Source: Polaribacter atrinae (lineage in GTDB: Bacteria > Bacteroidota > Bacteroidia > Flavobacteriales > Flavobacteriaceae). Taken from it: a stretch of 64,000 nucleotides of DNA. The stretch covers positions 2,106,501 to 2,170,500 of the forward strand of contig NZ_CP150660.1 of NCBI RefSeq assembly GCF_038023995.1, given 5' to 3'. Shown piece by piece: positions 1 to 7,790 of the stretch. The notes below the pieces were generated by a model, which worked only from the letters and a program-made list of their open reading frames with translations, had not been told where the DNA came from and ran no database searches. A program made the translations under genes and the position numbers. Positions within the stretch are counted from its first letter, which is position 1. Each line of letters begins with the position of its first letter.

Positions 1-1250
1 TGAGGCTTTCGTTTCTGATTTGGGTTTGGTTTCGCTTTTTGACCAGGGATTGCCTTTGCCGCTGGCTTGCTTCGATTATTACTAGCAACTGCAACCGGTT
101 TTTTCTTATTTCTATTTCTATTATTCTTTTTACGATTACTCGTCTTTGGAACATCAAAACGTGTTAAACTATCTTGCCCAACAGCATCTTCGAAATCTAC
201 TTTTACTGGAATTTCTACATCTGCTTCATATTCTTCTAACGAAATAGATTTCTCGTTATTCTTATTCAGATCAACTATTTCTAGAACTTGTTCTAAAGTA
301 AGTCTAAACCATTTAAAACGTTCCTCTTTGTATGTATACCAAAGGTGGTTTTTAAAAATATCCATCTTCACAAAGACAGCATCTCCCTTTTCTGTTTTTA
401 AGACTACATCTTGTTTAGGAAACGATTTTAAAGCATCTAAATACGTGTCTAATTCAAAATTTAAACAACATTTTAATTTACCACATTGTCCTGCTAACTT
501 TAAAGGATTTAAAGATAATTGTTGATAACGTGCCGCAGAAGTTGTTACTTTTCTAAAATCTGTTAACCAGGTAGAACAACACAATTCTCTACCACAAGAA
601 CCAACACCTCCTAAACGAGCCGCTTCTTGTCTTGCACCTACTTGTTTCATTTCTACACGAATAGAGAATGCACTTGCCAAATCTCTAATTAACTGTCTAA
701 AATCTACTCTTGTATCTGCCGTATAATAAAACGTAGCTTTGTTGCCATCACCTTGATATTCTACATCAGATAATTTCATTTGCAAACCTAAACGTCCTAA
801 AATCTCTCTTCCTTTTCGTTGCGTTTCTTCTTCTTTCCCTCTGGCTTGTTGCCAAATATCAATATCTCTCTGACTTGCTATTCTGTAAATCTTCTTTACA
901 TCTTCATGATCTGCGGTAATTTTGCGTTTTTTCATTTGCACTTTCACCAATTCTCCTGCTAAAGAAACCGTACCAATATCATGTCCTGGAGCACCTTCTA
1001 CCGCAACAATATCTCCCATAGTGATGGGTAAATTATCTGGATTTGTAAAAAAATGCTTTCTTCCATTCTTAAAACGGACTTCAAAAATATTGAATCTTTC
1101 TTGTCCACTTGGTAACGTCATATTAGACAACCAATCAAAAACGGCTAGTTTATTACTACCACTTCCGCAGGTTCCTGACCCACAATTACCATTACTCTTG
1201 CAACCTTTTGGTACTCCATTTTCTGTTGTACCACAACTTCCACATGCCAT
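1..1250 (-). CDS. ricT: RicT/PSP1-family protein (YaaT-like), C-terminus cut by window edge
   Basis: Reading the minus strand from an ATG at 1250 gives an unbroken frame to base 1, so the end lies outside the window. The start MACGSCG leads into a Cys-rich segment (CGSCG, CKSNGNCGSGTCGSG). The PSP1 domain follows, with the cysteine motifs GSCGRELCCSTWL and GQCGKLKCCLNFEL seen in this family. In Bacillus subtilis the relative RicT/YaaT belongs to an Fe-S-containing complex affecting RNA maturation and development. The role in Flavobacteria is not settled. The last visible stretch is a basic, low-complexity tail rich in Lys, Asn and Pro. Long plus-strand frames over this gene are antisense shadows. 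The family call is firm and the function is inferred. Confidence 0.85.
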   Translation of the reverse strand, partial: MACGSCGTTENGVPKGCKSNGNCGSGTCGSGSNKLAVFDWLSNMTLPSGQERFNIFEVRFKNGRKHFFTNPDNLPITMGDIVAVEGAPGHDIGTVSLAGELVKVQMKKRKITADHEDVKKIYRIASQRDIDIWQQARGKEEETQRKGREILGRLGLQMKLSDVEYQGDGNKATFYYTADTRVDFRQLIRDLASAFSIRVEMKQVGARQEAARLGGVGSCGRELCCSTWLTDFRKVTTSAARYQQLSLNPLKLAGQCGKLKCCLNFELDTYLDALKSFPKQDVVLKTEKGDAVFVKMDIFKNHLWYTYKEERFKWFRLTLEQVLEIVDLNKNNEKSISLEEYEADVEIPVKVDFEDAVGQDSLTRFDVPKTSNRKKNNRNRNKKKPVAVASNNRSKPAAKAIPGQKAKPNPNQKRKP

Positions 1251-1571
1251 GTAAGTATATATATTTTTATAGTTGATATTTTTTATAGCATATTTTTAGC
1301 AGCAAATCCACTAAAAAACCTCTCTATAAATTCTAAAAACCTCTTGGTTCATAATTTGATTATCAGACCGATACACAAACACAGCCTAATCTTCACTAAT
1401 TCGTAAATATACGCATTCTCAAAGAATGAAAAAATAGGTTAATATAAAGTTCTCATAACTAATTTTTTATTTGATGATACCCAAATGTAGTATGAATAGT
1501 TGTTTACCCACTAATTCGTTTAGTATTTGCATGGATTAAATTAGTATTCGTATAAAAAATCTCTTTTTTCA

Positions 1572-1600
1572 ACAAAAAAAGACCTCAAAAATGAGGCCTT
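1572..1600 (-). terminator. Rho-independent terminator of the trhO–trhP–ferredoxin operon
   Basis: A 7-bp stem (AGGCCTC on the minus strand, one mismatch) with an AT loop is followed on the minus strand by a run of seven T. It lies just past the ferredoxin stop codon. The rest of 1251–1623 shows no gene; it holds the leader of the RicT gene and AT-rich spacer. Confidence 0.75.
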
Positions 1601-1623
1601 TCTATATTTAGTTTATGTACTTA

Positions 1624-1854
1624 TTAAATCTGTTTTACTTCAATAATTTTAACAGGACACGCTTTTTTTGCTTCGTTAGAACAATCAAAAATAGACTCAT
1701 CAAAAGATTTTATGGTAAAAAAACCTTTCTTTTCTACGGAATGTAACAGCACCGTTTTGCCATCTTTTTTTGACATCTGGAATTGACTTGGAGCCAACTC
1801 TACGCAGTAATTACAACCAATACACTTGTTTCTTTGCAATGTAACTACCACCAT
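1624..1854 (-). CDS. Small ferredoxin, single 4Fe-4S cluster
   Basis: A 76-residue protein with the motif CIGCNYC (Cys11, 14, 17) and a distant fourth ligand at Cys66 in ACPVKII. This is the layout of a one-cluster bacterial ferredoxin; the second cluster of the classical 2[4Fe-4S] type is missing. Its ATG overlaps the stop of the upstream TrhP gene by one base (TAATG), so the two are translationally coupled. Being third in an operon of tRNA hydroxylases suggests it feeds electrons to TrhP or its cluster, but this is inference; a general electron-transfer role is equally possible. Confidence 0.88.
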   Translation of the reverse strand: MVVVTLQRNKCIGCNYCVELAPSQFQMSKKDGKTVLLHSVEKKGFFTIKSFDESIFDCSNEAKKACPVKIIEVKQI

Positions 1855-3101
1855 TAGCTTACTGCGAATTCAGTTTTTACAATCTTATACAACTTGTCTG
1901 ATCTTCTAATTTTAAAATCTAACTTCATGGTAACTTCGTCTCCTTTTGTTGCTTTTTGGGCAGAAGCATCATTTACAAACATTTGTTTAACTTCCATTTC
2001 TTGAGCTCCAGTTGTTGGCCCGGTAATTAAAATAGTGTCTCCTACCGCAACATCATAGGCATCAATTTTAAATTGACCAATTTTAGCTTTGTCAAAATAA
2101 TGTTCTCCTTTACCTAAATACACTTTCTTTTGTGTTGCATGAGAGCCAGATTCTTTACTCCACTCTCCTAATTTCTGACCTAAATAATAACCATTCCAAA
2201 AACCACGATTGTAGACTTTTTCTAATTCTTGCATCCAAGAAATCACCTTCTCATTATCATACGTTCCGTTAGCCAAACTATCTATAGCATCTCGGTAACA
2301 TTTAATTACTTTGGCTACATATTCTGGCGCTCTTCCTCTACCTTCAATCTTTAAAACTTTGATTCCTGCCTCTGCAACCTGATCTAAAAAATCGATGGTA
2401 CATAAATCTTTTGGAGACATAATATACTCATTATCCAATTCCATTTCAAAACCAGTTTCTTGATCGATAACTGTATATTTTTTTCTGCAATTTTGTTTGC
2501 AAGCACCTCTATTTGCTGATGAATTATGAGAATGTAAACTCATATAACATTTACCCGAAACAGCCATACACAAAGCACCGTGACCAAAAATTTCAACTTC
2601 AATTAATTTACCAGAAGGTCCTTTTATTTGATCTTTCTCAATTGCTTCTGTAATCTTTTTTACTTGTCGTAAACTCAACTCTCTACTTAAGACAATTGTA
2701 TCAGCAAAAAGTGCATAAAACTTTACAGTTTCTATATTTGTAATATTAATTTGTGTAGAAATATGAACTTCCATTTGTTGTTCTCTCGCCATAGAAATCA
2801 CTGCTTGATCCATGGCAATTACCGCAGTTATATTTGCTTCTTTTGCACGTTTTATCAATGTTTTTACTATTGATAAATCATGGTCGTAAACTATGGTATT
2901 TAAGGTAAGATAGGTTCTTACTTTTTTTTCTGAACATCTTTTAGAAATCTCTTCTAAATCATCTAAAGTAAAATTAACAGAAGCTCTTGCTCGCATATTT
3001 AGTTGCTCTACTCCAAAATAAATAGAATCGCAACCATTATCTAAAGCAGCCTGCATCGATTCAAAATTACCGGCTGGTGCCATTAATTCGATTTTTTGCA
3101 T
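1854..3101 (-). CDS. trhP: U32-family tRNA hydroxylation protein TrhP (YegQ-like)
   Basis: A 415-residue member of the peptidase U32 family, starting MQKIELMAPAGNFESM and carrying the family's cysteine signature around GKCYMSLHSH…GACKQNCRKKY. In Escherichia coli TrhP supports oxygen-independent formation of 5-hydroxyuridine at tRNA position 34 and depends on prephenate and Fe-S biogenesis; no peptidase activity is needed for this. The C-terminal 80 residues form a small beta domain typical of the family. The gene starts three bases after the TrhO stop and ends overlapping the ferredoxin start. The TrhO neighbour, which does the same reaction with oxygen, strongly favours TrhP over the RlhA or UbiU/V branches of the family, although sequence alone cannot exclude those. 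Confidence 0.8.
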   Translation of the reverse strand: MQKIELMAPAGNFESMQAALDNGCDSIYFGVEQLNMRARASVNFTLDDLEEISKRCSEKKVRTYLTLNTIVYDHDLSIVKTLIKRAKEANITAVIAMDQAVISMAREQQMEVHISTQINITNIETVKFYALFADTIVLSRELSLRQVKKITEAIEKDQIKGPSGKLIEVEIFGHGALCMAVSGKCYMSLHSHNSSANRGACKQNCRKKYTVIDQETGFEMELDNEYIMSPKDLCTIDFLDQVAEAGIKVLKIEGRGRAPEYVAKVIKCYRDAIDSLANGTYDNEKVISWMQELEKVYNRGFWNGYYLGQKLGEWSKESGSHATQKKVYLGKGEHYFDKAKIGQFKIDAYDVAVGDTILITGPTTGAQEMEVKQMFVNDASAQKATKGDEVTMKLDFKIRRSDKLYKIVKTEFAVS

Positions 3102-3104
3102 GTC

Positions 3105-4136
3105 TTACTTCTTAAACTTTAAAACTTCAGATCTTCCTTTTTTAAATATTTTATTGCTATTTCCCTTCCCTTTTCTAAGCTCTTTTTGCTCCTCAAAAGA
3201 CAATTGAATTATTTCTTGACAATCTGTAGAACAGGTGTTTTCCATAGCTTCTGAACATTCATCACATTGAATAAACAATAAATGACATGCTTCATTTGCA
3301 CAGTTGGTATGTTCATCACACGCTTTACCACATTGGTGACAGTTAGAAACGACATCGTCTGTAATACGTTCGGCTCTTCTATGATCGAACACAAAGTTTT
3401 TACCGATAAATTTATTCTCTATTCCTTCTTCTTTTACTTGACGCGTGTATTCTATAATTCCGCCTTCTAGCTGAAAAACATTTTTAAAACCTTTGTGTTT
3501 GTAATACGCAGATGCTTTTTCGCAACGAATTCCGCCAGTACAATACATCAACAAGTTTTTGTCTTCTTTGTTGTCTTTTAAATCTTCTTCTATAATATCT
3601 AAAGAATCTCTAAAAGTATCTACATCTGGTGTTACAGCGCCATCGAAATGACCAATTTCACTTTCGTAATGGTTACGCATATCTACACAAACTGTGTTTG
3701 GATTTGCTAACATCTCATTGAATTCCTTTGCATTTAAATGAACTCCTTTTGCAGTAACATCAAAAGTTTCGTCATTTAAACCATCAGCAACAATTTTGTT
3801 TCTAACTTTTACTTTTAGCTTTAAAAACGATTTATTATCATGTTCTACAGCAACATTTAAACGGATGTCTTTTAAGAAAGAAATACTGTCTAATTGTTCT
3901 TTTAAAGCATAAAAGTTTTCTGATGGAACAGAAAGTTGCGCATTAATACCTTCGTAAGAAACGTAAATTCTACCAAGTACATCTAATGCATTCCATTCTA
4001 GGAATAACTTGTCTCTAAGTAATTGTGGGTTTTCTATCTTAAAATATTGATAAAAAGAAATTGTTAAGCGGTCTTTACCAGCTTCGTCTATTAATGCAGC
4101 GCGTTCTATGGCGCTTAACTTATTGTACAGTTGCAT
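3105..4136 (-). CDS. trhO: Oxygen-dependent tRNA uridine(34) hydroxylase, rhodanese type
   Basis: A 343-residue TrhO/YceA-type protein. An N-terminal ferredoxin-like fold domain (about 1–120) contains YVSYEGINAQLS. A rhodanese domain (about 135–240) carries the active loop CTGGIRCEKASAYY. The C-terminal segment is Cys-rich (CHQCGKAC, CANEACHLL, CDEC) and probably binds zinc. Known members hydroxylate U34 of tRNAs with oxygen to give ho5U. It heads the operon with TrhP and a ferredoxin. A TAACTTTG -7 element lies at 4191–4198 on the minus strand, and a perfect 8-bp hairpin sits in the leader. Length and motifs match the family. Confidence 0.92.
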   Translation of the reverse strand: MQLYNKLSAIERAALIDEAGKDRLTISFYQYFKIENPQLLRDKLFLEWNALDVLGRIYVSYEGINAQLSVPSENFYALKEQLDSISFLKDIRLNVAVEHDNKSFLKLKVKVRNKIVADGLNDETFDVTAKGVHLNAKEFNEMLANPNTVCVDMRNHYESEIGHFDGAVTPDVDTFRDSLDIIEEDLKDNKEDKNLLMYCTGGIRCEKASAYYKHKGFKNVFQLEGGIIEYTRQVKEEGIENKFIGKNFVFDHRRAERITDDVVSNCHQCGKACDEHTNCANEACHLLFIQCDECSEAMENTCSTDCQEIIQLSFEEQKELRKGKGNSNKIFKKGRSEVLKFKK

Positions 4137-4160
4137 GCTATACTAATTGTTTAACGTTTT

Positions 4161-4198
4161 AAACTGAATTTGTTTCAGTTTCTATAATTGCAAAGTTA
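4161..4198 (-). promoter_or_regulatory. Probable trhO promoter -7 element and leader hairpin
   Basis: On the minus strand TAACTTTG (4191–4198) matches the Bacteroidetes -7 consensus TAnnTTTG. Just downstream, AAACTGAA pairs perfectly with TTCAGTTT across a five-base loop (4161–4181), placing a hairpin at the very 5' end of the mRNA. No convincing -33 TTG was found. Confidence 0.45.
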
Positions 4199-4378
4199 CA
4201 AATTTTAGAAACAGATTTTATGACTTTTATCAGGGATTTACTAGGTTTTACAGTGTACTAAAATAAGTTAGTAAACAGGTTTAGCCCAGATTGAAGCATT
4301 TGTTTGAGCTCTTTTTTGGCTTTTTAGACAAAAAAAGCGAGTGCGGAAAGCTGGAAATAGCTTCTAAAGAATAAAATA

Positions 4379-4404
4379 AGATTGCTTCGTACCTCGCAAT
4401 GACA
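4379..4404. repeat. Dispersed intergenic repeat, copy 1
   Basis: The minus-strand sequence begins TGTCATTGCGAGGTACGAAG and its ends form a short inverted repeat (ATTGC/GCAAT). This type of element is scattered between genes in Flavobacteriaceae. It resembles copies at 33313–33348 and 49373–49398. It lies between divergent trhO and asd; nothing else was seen in 4199–4543. Confidence 0.55.
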
Positions 4405-4543
4405 ATAAAGTTTAAATTTAAACATTAGAAATTTTTGTGAATCAATTTTAAACTTTAGTTGATTTAGAACGATTTAAGTGATTTGTATGATTATTATTTT
4501 TAGGATATTTGTAACTCAATTTATAATATTAAATTTTTAGGCG

Positions 4544-5533
4544 ATGAAAATAGCTGTAGTTGGTGCAACTGGAATGGTGGGCACAGTAATGTTGAAAGTT
4601 TTAGAAGAACGTAATTTACCAATAACGGAATTGATTCCTGTAGCATCTGAAAGATCTGCTGGAAAAAAATTAACCTATAAAGGAAAAGAATATACCATAG
4701 TAACCTTAGCAGATGCCGTAAAAATGAAGCCAGATGTTGCTTTATTTTCTGCCGGTGGAGATACTTCTGTAGAATGGGCACCTAAATTTGCCGAAGTTGG
4801 TACAACTGTTATTGATAATTCTTCTGCTTGGAGAATGGATCCTACTAAGAAATTAGTGGTACCAGAAATTAACGGAGATGTTTTAACGAAGGATGATAAA
4901 ATTATTGCAAACCCAAATTGTTCTACAATTCAGTTAGTTGCAGTATTGTCTCCTTTACATTTAAAATATAAAATGAAACGTGTAGTTATTTCTACCTATC
5001 AATCTGTTTCTGGTTCTGGTGTAAAAGCGGTACAGCAATTAGATAATGAAGAGGCTGGTATTGATGGCGAAATGGCGTATCCTCATAAAATTGGTAGAAA
5101 TGCAATTCCTCATTGTGATGTTTTCTTAGAAAATGGATACACTAAAGAGGAAATGAAATTGGTAAAAGAACCAAAAAAGATTTTACGTGATGATTCTTTT
5201 TCTGTAACGGCAACTGCTGTTAGAATTCCTACCGCTGGTGGACATTCTGAAGCTGTAAATGTTCAGTTTGAAAATGCATTTGATTTAGCAGAGGTTAGAC
5301 AAATATTAAGTGAAACTCCTGGTGTTATTGTAGAAGATGATTTGGCTAACAACGTTTATCCGATGGCAATAAACGCACATGATAAAGATGAAGTATTTGT
5401 TGGACGTATTAGAAGAGATGAATCTCAAGAAAATACCTTAAATTTGTGGATTGTTGCAGATAACCTTAGAAAAGGAGCAGCTACAAACACAATACAAATT
5501 GCCGAATATTTAATTGAAAATAATTTGGTGTAA
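4544..5533 (+). CDS. asd: Aspartate-semialdehyde dehydrogenase
   Basis: Converts L-aspartyl-4-phosphate to aspartate semialdehyde with NADPH, the branch point to lysine/diaminopimelate, threonine and methionine. The N-terminal Rossmann motif GATGMVG is at 8–14. The catalytic Cys is Cys126 in NPNCSTIQ, with the substrate-binding Arg228 (VRIP) and the catalytic His235 in GGHSEAV. The 329-residue length is normal for bacterial Asd. The gene is followed 14 bases later by a ferredoxin-type reductase in the same direction, so the two are probably cotranscribed, with a terminator after the second gene. No functional link between them is obvious. Confidence 0.96.
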   Translation: MKIAVVGATGMVGTVMLKVLEERNLPITELIPVASERSAGKKLTYKGKEYTIVTLADAVKMKPDVALFSAGGDTSVEWAPKFAEVGTTVIDNSSAWRMDPTKKLVVPEINGDVLTKDDKIIANPNCSTIQLVAVLSPLHLKYKMKRVVISTYQSVSGSGVKAVQQLDNEEAGIDGEMAYPHKIGRNAIPHCDVFLENGYTKEEMKLVKEPKKILRDDSFSVTATAVRIPTAGGHSEAVNVQFENAFDLAEVRQILSETPGVIVEDDLANNVYPMAINAHDKDEVFVGRIRRDESQENTLNLWIVADNLRKGAATNTIQIAEYLIENNLV

Positions 5534-5547
5534 AATATACATTTTTA

Positions 5548-6594
5548 ATGTCAACATTTCACAAAGTAAACATACAAGAAGTGATAAGAGAAACTGCAGA
5601 TGCGGTTTCTCTTGTGTTTAAAATACCTGGTAATTTAAAAGCAAAATTTGCTTTTCATGCAGGACAATACTTAACACTTAAGAAAACAATTAACGGAAAA
5701 GAGGTTAGAAGAGCGTATTCTATCTGTTCTTCTCCAAGTGATAATTATTTAAAAGTGGCAATAAAAGCGGTAGAAAATGGTACTTTTTCTACGTATGCTA
5801 CCACAGAACTAAAGGAAGGAAATTTTATAGAAATTTCTGAACCAGAAGGAAAATTTACTTTAGAACCTAAAGCAAATAAAAATTACATCGCTTTTGCAGC
5901 TGGATCTGGTATTACTCCAATACTTTCTATGATTAAAGATGTATTAGAAAACGAAACTTCGTCTACTTTTACATTAATCTACGGAAACAAAACAGCAGAG
6001 GATACCATCTTTAAAAGTGAATTGGACGCTTTAAAAGAATCAAACCAAGATCGTTTTAACCTACACTACATTTGTAGTAGAGAACAACAAGAAGGTTCTT
6101 TATTTGGTAGAATAGATAAAGCACACACCAATTTCTACATCAACAACAGTTACAAAGACACTTCTTTCGATTCAGCATTTTTATGCGGACCAGAAAGTAT
6201 GATTAATGAGGTTTCTGCAACACTTACTGAACGTGGATTTGCAAAAGAAAATATTCATTTTGAATTGTTTACGGTTTCTCTTGATGAAGAAGCAGTTTCT
6301 GAAATAAAGGAAGGTACAACGGAAGTAATTGTAATGTTAGATGATGAAGAAACTACGTTTACCATGCAGCAAACAGATGATCTTCTTTCTGCAAGCTTAC
6401 GTAATAACTTAGATGCCCCTTATTCTTGTCAAGGTGGTGTTTGTAGCACATGTATGTGTAAAGTTACAGAGGGTAGTGCCGTAATGGTTAAGAATTCAAT
6501 TTTAACGGATAGTGAAATAGAAGAAGGATTGGTTTTAGCTTGTCAAGCATATCCAACAACTTCAAAAATCTCTATAGATTTTGATGATGTTTAG
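5548..6594 (+). CDS. PaaE-like flavin/2Fe-2S oxidoreductase
   Basis: A 348-residue three-module electron-transfer protein: FAD-binding barrel with RAYS at 55–58, NAD(P)-binding domain with GSGITP near 119–124, and a C-terminal plant-type [2Fe-2S] ferredoxin domain with Cys294, 299, 302 and 332 (CQGGVCSTC…C). This order matches PaaE, the reductase of phenylacetyl-CoA epoxidase, and related flavohaemoprotein-like reductases. No paaABCD genes are nearby, so it probably serves another oxygenase, desaturase or ferredoxin-dependent enzyme. It shares a transcript with asd and is closed by the terminator at 6656–6683. Confidence 0.88.
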   Translation: MSTFHKVNIQEVIRETADAVSLVFKIPGNLKAKFAFHAGQYLTLKKTINGKEVRRAYSICSSPSDNYLKVAIKAVENGTFSTYATTELKEGNFIEISEPEGKFTLEPKANKNYIAFAAGSGITPILSMIKDVLENETSSTFTLIYGNKTAEDTIFKSELDALKESNQDRFNLHYICSREQQEGSLFGRIDKAHTNFYINNSYKDTSFDSAFLCGPESMINEVSATLTERGFAKENIHFELFTVSLDEEAVSEIKEGTTEVIVMLDDEETTFTMQQTDDLLSASLRNNLDAPYSCQGGVCSTCMCKVTEGSAVMVKNSILTDSEIEEGLVLACQAYPTTSKISIDFDDV

Positions 6595-6655
6595 AAAATA
6601 ATGATGCAAAACTGCATAACTATATGATGATGAGTACATAAATACAACATTAATA

Positions 6656-6683
6656 AAGGGTGGTTTTTCCATCCTTTTTTTTT
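6656..6683 (+). terminator. Terminator of asd operon
   Basis: Stem AAGGGTGG/CCATCCTT (one G·T pair), five-base loop, then a run of nine T. Confidence 0.8.
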
Positions 6684-6714
6684 GTCCCTCGATTAAAAAT
6701 CTTAATTTTAGAAA

Positions 6715-7380
6715 ATGGATATTTACGACTTTAAAAATGCTTTTTTAATAGGTTTTTTCATGGCTTTTATGATAGGACCAGTATTCTTTATGCTAATTCA
6801 AATTAGTATTTTAAAAGGTGCTAGAGCGGCCATTTCATTTGATATTGGAGTAATATTAGGTGATATTACTTTTATATTAATCGCTTATTACGGAAGTAGG
6901 TCTTTATTAGAAAAGATAAAAGACGATCCTAGACTTTATTTTGTTGGTGGTTTGGTATTAATCGTCTACGGATTGATTACATACTTTGATAAACAAAACA
7001 AAAAGGAAGCTTTAGAGCACACCAAGACAATTGAAGTTCCTGTTAAGAGTAATTATATAAAACTATTCTTTAAAGGATACTTTTTAAACTTTATCAATAT
7101 TGGTGTTTTGGCATTTTGGTTAGGCACCGTATTAGTTATAGGTCCTACTTTAGACATGAATCCTAATAGTATCTTTTGGTACTTTGCAACGGTAATTCTT
7201 GGTTATGCAGTAACAGATCTAGGAAAAATACTTTTGGCAAAACAGCTAAAAAATAAAATGACTCCTTTGGTTATTTATAGAATGAAAAGAATAATGGGAA
7301 TTATCCTTTTTGTATGTGGTATTTTCCTCATTCTAAAAGGATTTATACCGAATGATAAAATAGATAACTTCATCAATTAG
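6715..7380 (+). CDS. LysE/RhtB-family exporter
   Basis: A 221-residue inner-membrane protein with six predicted hydrophobic segments. It opens with the LysE-family pattern (AFLIGFFMAFMIGPVFFMLIQISILKGARAA) and has a second GDITFILIAYYGS helix. The family exports amino acids or related small metabolites using the proton gradient. The substrate cannot be read from the sequence. A polar, charged loop (about 100–120, DKQNKKEALEHTK) separates the two three-helix halves. It appears monocistronic; its downstream spacer 7381–7718 holds nothing I can identify before a bidirectional terminator. Confidence 0.85.
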   Translation: MDIYDFKNAFLIGFFMAFMIGPVFFMLIQISILKGARAAISFDIGVILGDITFILIAYYGSRSLLEKIKDDPRLYFVGGLVLIVYGLITYFDKQNKKEALEHTKTIEVPVKSNYIKLFFKGYFLNFINIGVLAFWLGTVLVIGPTLDMNPNSIFWYFATVILGYAVTDLGKILLAKQLKNKMTPLVIYRMKRIMGIILFVCGIFLILKGFIPNDKIDNFIN

Positions 7381-7718
7381 AACAAGATCAACAACTTTGT
7401 GAAGATTGCAGTTAAAGGAAATTTAATGCTTGAAATAAATAAAGTGTAGACTAAAAATTGAAATAGGTTCACAAATAAATTCAACTTTCTTAAAATAATC
7501 TAGTGTTAATACAAATATATATAAATGTATTCATTTGTTATATATCTAGCTTTTTTAAACTAACTTATAAATCTTGCTAGTAGAATTTATATTTTAAAAG
7601 CATATAAGTTTAAACAAAACATATAAAAGTATCTATTACCCCATCTATTTAAGTTGTATGAGGGTATTACACTAAGAAACATCAGCATATAAACATTCTT
7701 ATAGAAACTTATAAAAGC

Positions 7719-7750
7719 AAAAAACCAGTGATGTAATATCACTGGTTTTT
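7719..7750. terminator. Bidirectional terminator, end of respiratory operon
   Basis: Perfect 12-bp stem AAAACCAGTGAT/ATCACTGGTTTT with a five-base loop, A-run before and T-run after. It serves coxA on the minus strand and could also stop read-through from the LysE gene. Confidence 0.85.
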
Positions 7751-7790
7751 ATATTAAGAATCATTTATAACTAAATGATATTTTTACAAT

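Noticed and set aside
67-1254. Plus-strand open frames of 152 and 110 residues
   Set aside because: They lie antisense to the RicT gene, whose minus-strand frame has clear family motifs; the plus-strand products look like nothing known.
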